This document shows, piece after piece, positions 11,901 to 21,800 of a stretch of DNA of 64,000 bases. The notes beneath the pieces were generated by a model. It was not told the origin of the DNA and did not search any database. It saw only the letters and a list, made by a program, of their open reading frames with translations. This DNA comes from Omphiscola glabra (taxonomy: Eukaryota > Mollusca > Gastropoda > Lymnaeidae). The translations under genes and the position numbers were made by a program. The first letter of the stretch is position 1; every line of letters starts with the position of its first letter. Location of the stretch: positions 55,591,350 to 55,655,349 of the forward strand of contig OZ024795.1 of the NCBI GenBank assembly GCA_964017045.1, written 5' to 3'.

Positions 11901-14900
11901 TTGGCTGACAATGCTGAGGACGGACCTCACTGAAAACTATGTTTCTGTTTCAAGACAGGGCGTAGGAGTCCTCATGGCTGGTCTGAGCGTTAGAGTTTTG
12001 GTGGCTTGGCTGACAATGCTGAGGACGGACCTCATTGAAAACTATGTTTCTGTTTCAGGACAGGGCGTAGTAGTCCTCATGGCTGGTCTGTGCGCTAGAG
12101 TTTTGGTGGCTTGGCTGACAATGCTGAGGACGGACCTCATTGAAAACTATGTTTTTGTTTCAGGACAGGGCGTAGGAGTCCTCTTGGCTGGTCTGTGCGC
12201 TAGAGTTTTGGTGGCTTGGCTCACCATGCTGAAGACTGACCTCAACCTGAAGGAGCGATTCTTTGTGCCCATCGCCTGGATTCCGAAGGCAACTGTTCAG
12301 GCGGCAATTGGTGCCGTGGCGTACGACACGGCTGTAGAAAGGGGAGCAACTGATCTAATACCACTTGGTAAAAAGGTATTTGCGTAATTCACTGTGTTTG
12401 TCGTCGGGGGTTGTTGATTTTATAACTGTAGAATAATATGATGAAGTTTATTAATATAAAAATAAGCAACCGTTTCAGACAGTGAACATCTACTATGCTA
12501 GGCAGATGTCATCTACCATGCTAAGCAGTGGTCATCTACTAATACTATGCTAGACAGAGGTCATCTACTATGCTAGACAGAGGTCATCTACTATGCTAGA
12601 CAGAGGTCATCTACTATGCTAAACAGTGGTCATCTACTAATACTATGCTAGACAGAGGTCATCTACTATGCTAGACAGAGGTCATCTACTATGCTAGACA
12701 GAGGTCATCTACTATGCTAAACAGTGGTCATCTACTAATACTATGCTAGACAGAGGTCATCTACTATGCTAGACAGAGGTCATCTACTATGCTAGACAGA
12801 GGTCATCTACTATGCTAAACAGTGGTCATCAACTAATACTATGCTAGACAGAGGTCATCTACTATGCTAGACAGAGGTCATCTACTATGCTAGACAGAGG
12901 TCATCTACTATGCTAAACAGAGGTCATCTACTAATACTATGCTAGACAGAGGTCATCTACTATGCTAGACAGAGGTAATCTACTATGCTAAACAGTGGTC
13001 ATCTACTAATACTATGCTAGACAGAGGTCATCTACTATGCTAGACAGAGGTCATCTACTATGCTACCTGTCATCTACCATGCTAAACAGTGGTCATCTAC
13101 TAATACTATGCTATACAGAGGTCATCTACTATGCTAAACAGTGGTCATCTACTATGCTACCTGTCATCTACCATGCTAAACAGTGGTCATCTACTAATAC
13201 TATGCTAGACAGAGGTCATCTACTATGCTAGACAGAGGTCATCTACTATGCTACCTGTCATCTACCATGCTAAACAGTGGTCATCTACTAATACTATGCT
13301 AGACAGAGGTCATCTACTATGCTAGACAGAGGTCATCTACTATGCTAGACAGAGGTCATCTACTATGCTAGACAGAGGTCATCTACTATGCTAAACAGTG
13401 GTCATCTACTAATACTATGCTAGACAGAGGTCATCTACTATGCTAGACAGTGGTCATCTACTATGCTACCTGTCATCTACCATGCTAAACAGTGGTCATC
13501 TACTATGCTACCTGTCATCTACCATGCTAAACAGTGGTCATCTACTATGCTACCTGTCATCTACCATGCTAAACAGTGGTCATCTACTAATACTATGCTA
13601 GACAGAGGTCATCTACCATGCTAGACAGAGGTCATCTACTATGCTAAACAGTGGTCATCTACTAATACTATGCTAGACAGAGGTCATCTACTATGCTAGA
13701 CAGTGGTCATCTACTATGCTAGACAGAGGTCATCTACTATGCTAGACAGAGGTCATCTACTATGCTACCTGTCATCTACCATGCTAAACAGTGGTCATCT
13801 ACTAATACTATGCTAGACAGAGGTCATCTACCATGCTAGACAGAGGTCATCTACCATGCTAGACAGAGGTCATCTACTATGCTAGACAGAGGTCATCTAC
13901 TATGCTAGACAGAGGTCATCTACTATGCTAGACAGAGGTCATCTACTATGCTAGACATAGGTCATCTACTAATACTATGCTAGACAGAGGTCATCTACCA
14001 TGCTAGACAGAGGTAATCTACTATGCTAGACAGAGGTCATCTACTATGCTAGACAGAGGTCATCTACTATGCTAGACAGAGGTCATCTACCATGCTAGAC
14101 AGAGGTCATCTACTATGCTAGACAGAGGTCATCTACTATGCTAAACAGTGGTCATCTACTAATACTATGCTAGACAGAGGTCATCTACCATGCTAGACAG
14201 AGGTCATCTCTATGCTAGACAGAGGTCATCTACTATGCTAGACAGAGGTCATCTACTATGCTAGACAGAGGTCATCTACCATGCTAGACAGAGGTCATCT
14301 ACTATGCTAGACAGAGGTCATCTACTATGATAGACATAGGTCATCTACTATGCTAAACAGTGGTCATCTACTAATACTATGCTAGACAGAGGTCATCTAC
14401 TATGCTAGACAGTGGTCATCTACTATGCTAGACAGAGGTCATCTACTATGCTAGACAGAGGTCATCTACTATGCTACCTGTCATCTACCATGCTAAACAG
14501 TGGTCATCTACTAATACTATGCTAGACAGAGGTCATCTACCATGCTAGACAGAGGTCATCTACCATGCTAGACAGAGGTCATCTACTATGCTAGACAGAG
14601 GTCATCTACTATGCTAGACAGAGGTCATCTACTATGCTAGACAGAGGTCATCTACTATGCTAGACATAGGTCATCTACTAATACTATGCTAGACAGAGGT
14701 CATCTACCATGCTAGACAGAGGTCATCTACTATGCTAGACAGAGGTCATCTACTATGCTAGACAGAGGTCATCTACTATGCTAGACAGAGGTCATCTACC
14801 ATGCTAGACAGAGGTCATCTACTATGCTAGACAGAGGTCATCTACTATGCTAAACAGTGGTCATCTACTAATACTATGCTAGACAGAGGTCATCTACCAT

Positions 14901-17900
14901 GCTAGACAGAGGTCATCTACTATGCTAGACAGAGGTCATCTACTATGCTAGACAGAGGTCATCTACTATGCTAGACAGAGGTCATCTACCATGCTAGACA
15001 GAGGTCATCTACTATGCTAGACAGAGGTCATCTACTATGCTAGACATAGGTCATCTACTATGCTAGACAGAGGTCATCTACTATGCTAGACAGAGGTCAT
15101 CTACTATGCTACCTGTCATCTACCATGCTAAACAGTGGTCATCTACTAATACTATGCTAGACAGAGGTCATCTACCATGCTAGACAGAGGTCATCTACCA
15201 TGCTAAACAGTGGTCATCTACTAATACTATGCTAGACAGAGGTCATCTACTATGCTAGACAGAGGTCATCTACTATGCTAGATAGAGGTCATCTACTATG
15301 CTTGGCACATGGCCTCAGAAAAAATTAACTTACAGGGTCTCCAAGAAGAGGAGTAACTAGGGTTTCTATCACCCTGTTCGGTAAACTCATGATGTCAACC
15401 TCCCCCCCCCCCCCTTTTTTTTTTCTTCTTCTGGAATCAACCCACCGCACCCCCTGACCGCGTCATTCTTAACCAGATCATACAGAAAAGCTTATAGCAT
15501 TAAGTCTCAAGGCATCAAAAGACAGAATAGCTTATAACAAACACTTTACTTTCCAGGTCTTCAAAGATGCAAACCTGTCAATCACTTCATCATACCTGTC
15601 AATCACTTCATCATACCTGTCAATCACTTCATCAAACCTGTCAATCACTTCATCAAATCTGTCAATCACTTCATCAAACCTGTCAATCACTTCATCAAAC
15701 CTGTCTATCAATTCATTAAACCTGTCTATCACTTCATTAAAGTTATTATTTTTCATCTTTTACCTGTCAACCGACAAAATTTCAAGATAAGAAAAACTGG
15801 TCTGTTTAAAATGAGATCGCAAAAAGCCATTTGATAACACTCATTTCCTAAAAGCTCTACTTTCATGAAGGAAATAAGCGAAATGAAGTATGGGAAAACC
15901 TGAGAAAAAGGATGCAACAAAATAATGAACGTGTCGGCAAAAAGCTTTCTTGAGTGGACAAACAACAGTAAAAGTCAGTAAAACAAATCTAAAAGTTAAA
16001 GTGAACACTTGACTTCTTTCATAGAGCCATGGATTGGGATAGATACAAATACAAAGAGAGTGAGAAACTGAACACTTGACTTCTTTCATGGAGCCATGGA
16101 TTGGGATAGACACAAATACAAAGAGAGTGAGAAACTGAACACTTGACTTCTTTCATGGAGCCATGGATTGGGATAGACACAAATACAAAGAGAGTGAGAA
16201 ACTGAACACTTGACTTCTTTCATGGAGCCATGGATTGGGATAGACACAAATACAAAGAGAGTGAGAAACTGAACACTTGACTTCTTTCATGGAGCCATGG
16301 ATTGGGATAGACACAAATACAAAGAGAGTGAGAAACTGAACACTTGGCTTCTTTCATGGAGCCATGGATTGGGATAGATACAAATACAAAGAGAGTGAGA
16401 AACTGAACACTTGGCTTCTTTCATGGAGCCATGGATTGGGATAGATACAAATACAAAGAGAGTGAGAAACTGAACACTTGACTTCTTTCATGGAGCCATG
16501 GATTGGGATAGACACAAATACAAAGAGAGTGAGAAACTGAACACTTGGCTTCTTTCATGGAGCCATGGATTGGGATAGATACAAATACAAAGAGAGTGAG
16601 AAACTGAACACTTGGCTTCTTTCATGGAGCCATGGATTGGGATAGATACAAATACAAAGAGAGTGAGAAACTGAACACTTGGCTTCTTTCATGGAGCCAT
16701 GGATTGGGATAGATACAAATTCAAAGAGAGTGAGAAACTGAACACTCGGCTTCTTTCATGGAGCCAAAGATTGGGACAGATACAAATACAAAGACAGAAA
16801 TTATTGTAGGCTTACTGAGAAGTTTGTGAGAGATTCTAGGCAGTTCCATTCAGTTATTTCAAAACTTCAAATATTGAACAGTCTTTGACTTAGTGGCCTT
16901 GGCCGGAGCCCTTTGGAAAAAAGATGGAACTTAAGAAACAATGACATACCGGTACATTATTGTCAACAAAATAGACTTTTGCAGTTAATTTAAAACAATA
17001 ATATATAAAGGAAAGTGACATAATAGGAGATTATTTTTCATATTTTTTTCTGAAGTGAACGCCACTAATCACTAAGAGTGTTACAAAATTAAGCTACGCA
17101 GTGACTAAACTTATGGAAAAATGCACTATTCCCTCTTGTAACACCCTGCTCTTGTGGCAACCTGTTCTTGAGGCACTCAGTTCTGGTGGTATCCTACTCT
17201 TGTATTTAACTTATTTTAATTATAAAACTGACTGGAGCTCTGTCAAATCTGCAGTTTCATATGGTGTCATCAGGGTTGCAAACCTCTTTAAATTTACAAA
17301 CAGTTTGATAAATATTTCACCTAAAATGGCCTGTCCATAAGAATTTAAAGATGTCCGTAAAAAAATGAGATATACTTTTATACAAACCTTTTTTTGAAGC
17401 TGGCTTTCAAATGTTATAAAATGAAGAGAAAAATGCTGAGACTGTCAAACAATGAAGAGAAAACTGCTGAGATTGTCATACAATGAAGAGAAAACTGCTG
17501 AGACTGTAGAACAATGAAGAGAAAACTGCTGAGACTGTCATGCAATGAAGAGAAAACTGCTGAGACTGTTATACAATGAAGAGAAAACTGCTGAGACTGT
17601 CATACAATGAAGAGAAAACTGCTGAGACTGTCATACAATGAAGAGAAAACTGCTGAGACTGTCATACAATGAAGAGAAAACTGCTGAGACTGTCATACAA
17701 TGAAGAGAAAACTGCTGAGACTGTTATACAATGAAGAGAAAACTGCTGAGACTGTCATACAATGAAGAGAAAACTGCTGAGACTGTCATACAATCAATTT
17801 GAAGATAAAACTGATGATAATGTCATACAATAAGTAGTAAGTCAACAATAAGAAAATAGGATCATATCTCACTAGGGGGTACAAACCACAATGGGTGACA

Positions 17901-18749
17901 CCCTGTGAGCGCACCCTGTGAGGGTGTCAACCCGTGTGGTCTGTACCCCCTGTTGACGCCACTGCCCCAAGGTCAGCATTAATGACCTCACACTTAATGG
18001 CTCAGGTTACATATTTTGGGAGAAATATCTCTATGAGGTCACTGTGCAGCCAAAACAAACAAGATTGAAATATTACGAGGGGGACGGGGAAGATTTGATT
18101 TTGGAGCATTGCGTTCTGGTGTTTGGCTTGGGAGGGGGGGGGGGCCTCTGTAGGAAGTGTGTACATGTATGCACAGACTCTGCAGTATATATATCCTGAA
18201 ATCCTGACTGTCTCTTTTATCTCTAATAAAGCCAACTGTTGCCTTAAAAATCTGTGAAACTCAGAAATGGTTTGATGTGCCCCTACTGAAAATTCCCCCC
18301 TCACGCGTACCCCCCAATAAAGAATTTTAAAAAGGTTCTGTAAGAAAATATGAATTTCGATTTCGTTTCCATTTTATGTCGCAAACTCAAAATTTTGGAT
18401 AAGACTTAACAGTACAATAAATTAAATTTATTGCAATATCTGACAAACAATAAAGCTGGGTAACAGATGAAATACAAGAATTTTTTAAAAGAAATTTGTT
18501 AAAAGCTCTAGAACTTTTATTATGTTTCCACATCCACAGATACTGACGCAAGCAGTGCTGGCTATTCTTATCGCTGCTCCCCTAGGGTCGGCTCTTATAG
18601 CCCTGGCAGGACCACGCCTGCTGCACAAGATGGATGACGTCAAGGATACCAAAGACAAATTATTTGCGACTTTAGACAATGGCCACATGAATGACGCCAT
18701 TGTCACAGGTGATGAAACCGGGGACATTCGCACAGCAACCAAACTATGA
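778..18749 (+). CDS. SLC9B2: SLC9B (NHA-type) sodium/proton antiporter, SLC9B2-like, nine coding exons
   Basis: Coding exons: 778-853, 2390-2813, 3695-3877, 4745-4920, 7298-7404, 8270-8434, 9774-9882, 12164-12375, 18540-18749. All introns are GT/AG, all phases agree, and the total is 1662 nt (553 residues plus stop), close to the roughly 540 residues of mammalian NHA2. Family landmarks in order: CPPSGK before the first helix (exon 2), IALTVILLRAGLGLD (exon 3), SPAVVVPSML (exon 4), LLFGLIGAAVDISSL (exon 7), and IPKATVQAAIGAVA with its conserved Lys at about residue 455 (exon 8). NHA proteins are multi-helix membrane exchangers of Na+/Li+ for protons, found at plasma membrane or organelles. Odd points: the usual Asp-Asp ion site reads Asp-Ser (residues 268-269), and the exon 8 acceptor region is repeated in tandem. 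Assignment to SLC9B is firm; B2 rather than B1 or an invertebrate-specific paralogue is uncertain. Confidence 0.93.
980..1615. repeat. 20-bp minisatellite in SLC9B intron 1
   Basis: About 32 copies of ttttatgtcttattaggcca with few substitutions (tattag/cattag, ggcca/tgcca). The small open frames across it are a by-product of the repeat. Confidence 0.95.
1648..1773. repeat. 42-bp repeat, three copies
   Basis: Copies begin at 1648, 1690 and 1732 with aactactgcaagtacaacgt; almost identical. Confidence 0.9.
2005..2190. repeat. 35-bp repeat, about five copies, SLC9B intron 1
   Basis: Core gtgatccatcatccatggta followed by acatgtagtgtaa. Confidence 0.9.
2390..2813 (+). CDS. SLC9B2: SLC9B exon 2
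   Basis: Encodes residues 26-166. The acceptor is ttttacctctacag and the donor AAG|gtaaaa, phase 2. It carries the family CPP motif (CPPSGKVAAVLL), then two or three hydrophobic segments with LPPLLGMLVVGVILGN, and ends WSSTAR, which runs on directly into the next exon as in vertebrate NHA2. The 5' edge rests on an open frame back to the acceptor and on phase agreement with exon 1. Confidence 0.88.
2850..2970. repeat. About 40-bp repeat, three imperfect copies, SLC9B intron 2
   Basis: Core gatgtaggccaagctagaca followed by acagatagact. It begins about 40 bases after the exon 2 donor. Confidence 0.75.
3490..3640. repeat. 14-bp repeat, about 11 copies, SLC9B intron 2
   Basis: Unit acacatgagacttg with variants. 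It ends about 55 bases before the exon 3 acceptor. The minus-strand open frame across it is a repeat by-product. Confidence 0.9.
3695..3877 (+). CDS. SLC9B2: SLC9B exon 3
   Basis: Encodes residues 167-227 with SIALTVILLRAGLGLDPAAL, a hallmark NHA helix, and PWTWAFMLG at the end. The acceptor is tttatgtctttag and the donor GG|gtaagt, phase 2. The minus-strand reading frame over the same bases has no family signature. Confidence 0.93.
4286..4605. repeat. 22-23-bp minisatellite, SLC9B intron 3
   Basis: About 14 copies with core cacctctagctaccgcaag. Confidence 0.93.
4745..4920 (+). CDS. SLC9B2: SLC9B exon 4 (ion-site helix)
   Basis: Encodes residues 228-286: VSPAVVVPSML, GLDKGVPTLIIAACS and LDSVLAVTGFGVLLGISFSTG. 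The acceptor is cttcctcttag and the donor ACAG|gtgaca, phase 1. The ion-binding pair, normally DD in NHA proteins, is Asp-Ser here (gat tcc, 4863-4868). Confidence 0.95.
5431..5945. repeat. (CAA)n microsatellite with patterned interruptions, SLC9B intron 4
   Basis: About 515 bases of CAA triplets. Interruptions (cagaaacaac, caccaacacc) recur in order, suggesting block duplication inside the array. All frames on both strands are open, giving poly-Thr, poly-Asn and poly-Val frames with no gene support. Confidence 0.97.
5994..6798 (+). mobile_element. Diverged hAT-type non-autonomous element, expanded copy
   Basis: Its ends match the cleaner copy at 9951-10392. On the left is gtacttgaatttgcttgata; on the right, cagagctttcgttctgg and a terminal gtttggtgacccctg. 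The left inverted repeat is eroded into a run of G. Unlike the other copy it holds a 23-bp minisatellite (6020-6190) and an (AATC)n stretch (about 6379-6402). I could not identify a convincing target duplication. It lies in SLC9B intron 4. Confidence 0.7.
6020..6190. repeat. 23-bp GC-rich minisatellite inside the hAT element
   Basis: Seven to eight copies of gacgtcagttcatcaggccc plus gcc. The related element at 9951 has only one ggcccgccgac at this place, so the array grew after insertion. Confidence 0.92.
6855..7065. repeat. 40-bp repeat, five copies, SLC9B intron 4
   Basis: Core agattcatatatcctaccat followed by cgtggtgcacaacgttagct; very even. Confidence 0.93.
7298..7404 (+). CDS. SLC9B2: SLC9B exon 5
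   Basis: Encodes residues 287-322, including IIKGPVEVLVGVVYGCAAG and MWYLPQ, matching the NHA2 segment after the ion-site helix. The acceptor is ctttgtccccag and the donor AGC|gtgagt, phase 0. Confidence 0.92.
7618..7935. repeat. 63-bp repeat, five copies, SLC9B intron 5
   Basis: Copies begin at about 7621, 7684, 7747, 7810 and 7873 with ccaatgtaaatgtatcagtc. Confidence 0.93.
7945..8140. repeat. About 31-bp repeat, six copies, SLC9B intron 5
   Basis: Core cctacatgtgtggggacaaa followed by gttaacatacg. Confidence 0.88.
8270..8434 (+). CDS. SLC9B2: SLC9B exon 6
   Basis: Encodes residues 323-377, two helices with LVGGSLLAVFGSK and GSGPLGCLSLAFVAN. The acceptor is ggttgattcctcag and the donor AAAG|gttagt, phase 0 at both ends. 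Confidence 0.92.
8435..8944. other. Unique part of SLC9B intron 6
   Basis: A C-rich, T-rich stretch around 8560-8840 gives an open frame of low complexity (Ser/Pro/Thr). It has no splice or family support. Nothing else recognisable. Confidence 0.5.
8945..9320. repeat. Diverged repeats in both orientations, SLC9B intron 6
   Basis: Scattered copies of tagtgggccact and of its near reverse complement, gcccacttggactat, mixed with tatata runs. No regular period. Confidence 0.55.
9330..9690. repeat. 32-bp minisatellite, about 11 copies, SLC9B intron 6
   Basis: Core gtgatccaagtccatgttgt followed by gcactactcat. It ends about 85 bases before exon 7. Confidence 0.93.
9774..9882 (+). CDS. SLC9B2: SLC9B exon 7
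   Basis: Encodes residues 378-413, including LWMLFMPLLFGLIGAAVDI, a strongly conserved NHA helix. The acceptor is tttttccttccag and the donor GTTG|gtaaac, phase 1. Confidence 0.94.
9951..10392 (+). mobile_element. hAT-type MITE with intact ends and 8-bp target duplication
   Basis: Inverted ends are caggggtcaccaaact and agtttggtgacccctg. The 8-bp atccaatt flanks both sides (9943-9950 and 10393-10400), as expected for hAT insertion. It is 442 bp long with no transposase, so movement would need a transposase from elsewhere. The 73-codon frame inside (10040-10261) has no recognisable domain. It lies in SLC9B intron 7. Confidence 0.92.
10755..11030. repeat. 23-bp minisatellite, 12 copies, SLC9B intron 7
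   Basis: Unit aacatggtggctacccaact plus tgt, almost without variation, suggesting recent expansion. Confidence 0.95.
11031..11718. other. Unique part of SLC9B intron 7
   Basis: AT-rich, with a short (AC)n run near 11331. No gene or element recognised. Confidence 0.5.
11719..12245 (+). repeat. 105-bp tandem repeat of the intron 7/exon 8 junction
   Basis: Five copies with a constant 105-base period; the exon starts after AG would be 11744, 11849, 11954, 12059 and 12164. Each unit holds the intron tail (gaaaactatgtttctgtttcag) and the first helix-coding part of exon 8. Because 105 is 35 codons, one frame stays open from 11764 to the canonical exon. In copy 3 the acceptor reads ttcaag, with CAG changed to CAA. 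Copy 2 has the conserved Arg changed to Ile. The last copy alone continues into NLKER and is the canonical exon. Confidence 0.95.
12164..12375 (+). CDS. SLC9B2: SLC9B exon 8 (canonical form)
   Basis: Encodes residues 414-484: a helix with the conserved Arg (about 427), NLKERFFVPIAWIPK, and KATVQAAIGAVAYDTA. The acceptor at 12161-12163 gives exactly the spacing seen in vertebrate NHA2. The donor AAG|gtattt is weak but phase 0 and required by the next exon. Four upstream copies of the first part of this exon, each with its own intron tail, offer alternative in-frame acceptors (see the 105-bp repeat). Confidence 0.9.
12478..15305. repeat. 23-bp minisatellite, 2.8 kb, SLC9B intron 8
   Basis: Core tgctagacagaggtcatcta plus cta, with variants (aaacagtggt, a 6-base aatact insertion, a shortened tgctacctgt unit). 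A block around tgctacctgt recurs near 13762, 14472 and 15107, so larger segments of 635-710 bp have also been duplicated. Confidence 0.96.
15575..15745. repeat. 21-bp repeat, about eight copies, SLC9B intron 8
   Basis: Unit cctgtcaatcacttcatcaa plus a. Because 21 is seven codons, the minus strand reads as repeated DEVIDRF (15532-15756). It lies antisense inside an intron and has no other support as a gene. Confidence 0.92.
16005..16795. repeat. 67-bp repeat, about 12 copies, SLC9B intron 8
   Basis: Core tggagccatggattgggata with flanks cttgacttctttca and acaaatacaaagagagtgag; the period is exactly 67. Confidence 0.95.
16796..17414. other. Unique part of SLC9B intron 8
   Basis: AT-rich. The 79-codon frame at 17101-17340 has no recognisable domain or splice context. 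Confidence 0.5.
17415..17830. repeat. 31-bp repeat, about 13 copies, SLC9B intron 8
   Basis: Core caatgaagagaaaactgctg followed by agactgtcata. Confidence 0.94.
17873..17954. repeat. Near-perfect inverted repeat (hairpin), SLC9B intron 8
   Basis: The left arm starts agggggtacaaaccaca and ends gggtgacaccct. The right arm is its reverse complement with only a few mismatches (ending tggtctgtacccct after agggtgtcaaccc). Arms are about 31 bp with a spacer of about 17 bp. It could be a solo foldback element or the ends of a deleted transposon. Confidence 0.8.
17960..18535. other. Unique end of SLC9B intron 8
   Basis: No gene recognised. The minus-strand frame at 18002-18304 covers G-runs and has no family signature. 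Confidence 0.5.
18540..18749 (+). CDS. SLC9B2: SLC9B exon 9 (last coding exon)
   Basis: Encodes residues 485-553: the final helix ILTQAVLAILIAAPLGSAL, then IALAGPRLLHK as in NHA2, and an acidic cytosolic tail ending IRTATKL and TGA. The acceptor is ttccacatccacag. A candidate poly(A) signal AATAAA lies at 18804-18809, 55 bases after the stop. Confidence 0.93.
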   Translation: MLTQAVLAILIAAPLGSALIALAGPRLLHKMDDVKDTKDKLFATLDNGHMNDAIVTGDETGDIRTATKL

Positions 18750-18803
18750 ATAGCATATTTCATTGGCATTTCGCAGCCTTATGATTTAATATGATATATA
18801 AAA

Positions 18804-18809
18804 AATAAA
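18804..18809 (+). terminator. Candidate poly(A) signal of the SLC9B gene
   Basis: AATAAA about 55 bases beyond the TGA. The surrounding run of AAT triplets makes chance occurrence possible. Confidence 0.5.
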
Positions 18810-21800
18810 TAATAATAATATTAAACAAGCAAACTAAATTCCAAGAATTGACTTGATGTGTTCCTGTAGGTCTCTATTTATATATGAACATTTTTGAATG
18901 CCATAGCCATATGTAGCGGACAAACGAATCTAGGAAATCAACTTAAGGTTAGAACACATTTGTAGGATAAGTCCAGGCTAAGTTGTCTGAATCTTTTGAC
19001 TGAGCCCATAATCATCCAATCAATACATTTTTTTTATAAAGTCAAAAAGTGAGTGCGACATGCCTCAAAGTCTTAAAAGTCAGAAGAAGAAAAAGTTAGA
19101 TTAATGCACGGCCCCAAATGCAAGTGCCATTTTGACAACATGTCTGATGAGCTCAACAAAATTAAATAGCCCTCAGTTCACTAAAATCAATGCAAACCGA
19201 CTGAATTCCAAAACTGATTTGAGTGAAATAAGTGATGGTATCATGACATGAATATGTTGATTAGCAAGAGGTGGGCTAATTAAAAGGAGGAGGAAAAGCA
19301 ATCTGATAAAAGGGGTGGAGCTTAAAGAGTGCACTTAAAAATAAACCATAGCTCGGATTTGGTTAGAGAGTTGCAATTCTGGTCAGTTGAACAATGATAT
19401 AATGACCTGGCTGACCTAAAATAAAAATATTAAGTGATTGCAATTTCTAAAAATGGTCTCGAGCTTCTCTTCAAGACTTGGTAATATTGACAGTTATTCA
19501 CTGAGACAAAAATAAATGTGTTTGTGTTATAGATAAAACTTATTAAAAATAATATGTTAATTTTTTTATAAAGTTTTACTATAAGGTATTTTATAGATTG
19601 CTGTGGTGTAATGTATTTCTTGAAATTAAGAGAGAGATTTTTGTCTCTGATACTGATAGCGAGCTGTAACACAAAATCTGACTTACTGTTCTAATTACAT
19701 GAATCAAAATGAAGTCAAAGAAACACATTGGTAGCTCGGTAGTTAATTTTCCATACCAAGACCTATAATCATTATTATAAGTCTAATCATTAGTCGTTCC
19801 ATAATTATGAGATCAACCAATGACAAATCTCCTAAAGAAACCATTGTGAAACTGACCTTAAGTCTAGGGTTGTTAGATGGTATCCAAAAGGAGGAACGTC
19901 CTCCGCATGTTGACCTTTTTGATTTAAAAAATGTCTTCTTTTTGCCTCCTCCTTTTTGGAAATTTGCGTGCAGTGTAAAAATAAAACTATTGTTTCACCT
20001 TTCACTACAAATTAACACAATTTCACCAACTTGGCATCAGTAGAGCAAGAAGAGAACTCAGTACTAAAAATATTTCAAGCCAACTTGTTATCAGTAGAAC
20101 AAGAAGAGAACTCAGTACTGGAAATAGGTATGCATATTTTGTCAAATTTTCAGGGCCCCCCCCCCCCCCCAAAAAAAAACAAAGAAAGCTTGATATTAAA
20201 TTTTAAAGTGGATTTCTACTAAAATGACTAAAAGTTTTGTTTTTAAAGGTTGGTTTAATCAAAACAGACTTTCTAAGTCTAATTTAAACGCACTAAAAGG
20301 TAGAACATAGGCCTCTTAAAATTCATTACACAAAGAAAGTCTTTCCAGGACTTTCCAGAAAATATTTTCAAAAATAAGGAATATAAAGCCAGGGCCAGGA
20401 CATCTGCTGTGGTGTACAAGCGGGTTTAAGGCATTAGGATTTAATATAAAATAAAATAATTTAAAAAAATGCATATTTATAATTTATATTAGGCCTATAC
20501 TATATATGAATGAATAACTTCGTTGTTTTTTTTTTTTTTGGGGGGGGGGGGGGATTAAGCTTTATTTTATGCGGTAGTTTGATCTAGATGCTTTCTGTTT
20601 CTTAGCAGACAATACATTCAATACAATAAACAGATAAATTTAAATTAAAATGATAAAACGTGACTAGTTGTAGGCTATGTTTTAGAAGATATCATTCACA
20701 CCACACAGTAAAGTCAGTGTAAACGGTAATATAGACCTACTTAAAATGATAGTGGAAAATATAATGGTAAATCACTATAAAAACTGTAAGATTAGCGTTT
20801 GGAAGAACCTTACATGTTGTCATCGTCATCATTCTTTGCCTAAACATGGCGGATTTAAGGAAAAGGATTGTTGTCAGTAACTACAACATACGGGCATTCT
20901 ATAAATCTCAAATTCCGCAGTTCCTCCATTTTGTTATGGGATGTAGTAATCTCTGGTGTTGGTAAACATTTTATCTTTTATGCAAGCGTTTCTAAAAGGA
21001 CTTCTTTGGTGTTGTTCAAATTACATTTTGTCCAATAAAAATCACCGACACATGGAAGGCCATGTTGAGTATATTATTTTACATACGAATTAAATGTTTA
21101 AAATTAAAAGTTAAAAGATATAATTTAAAAAATCCTAGGCGTTCCGAGTTACTCATCATTCTTTGAAAATAGTGACTAAGTGAAGTCATCTAAGTGAGTC
21201 AGTTCAGTCAGTCAGTCAGGTAGCCTTAGTTGAGTAAACTATCACTACTATCGTCAATGAATTTGAACTAGAAATGCCCATGACAATAAAAAAAATAGTT
21301 ATAAAATAATATAATAATATTAGTTGAAAAGTAATAGTCTCTTACTTTAACTTTAATTAAGCAAGTTTAATTGATTATAATTTATTTATAATTATTGAAG
21401 ATTTTGCCAGGCCAAGGAATGACTATGAACTATGAGTTGTTTCTTTGCATGCTAATTCTTTAAAAATAATTTTTTTTTTTATTTTTTTTTTTGGTGAAAT
21501 CTCTTATTAATTATAAGTGGTACTTGACAGCAGTGTCAGTTGATGTTGTCAGTCAGTTTCAGTATTAATAGTATGGCAGTGTGATTGTTTGTAACTTGTA
21601 GATTTACATTTTTTAAAATTTAATCAGTTATTATTAGTATATCAATTTCAAGTATTGATATTTCACTTTAGATTGGAAAAATGTGTGTGTGTGGGGGGTG
21701 GGGGGTGGTGGTGTTAATGTCGTATTTAGCATGGCATATCTTTCTGTACCTTAAAAAGTAAAGGCTTAAGGCCTTAAGGTGACTATTTTTGTAAAATTTA

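Noticed and set aside
15532..15756. Minus-strand DEVIDRF repeat protein
   Set aside because: Seven-codon minisatellite antisense in SLC9B intron 8; no start context or second exon.
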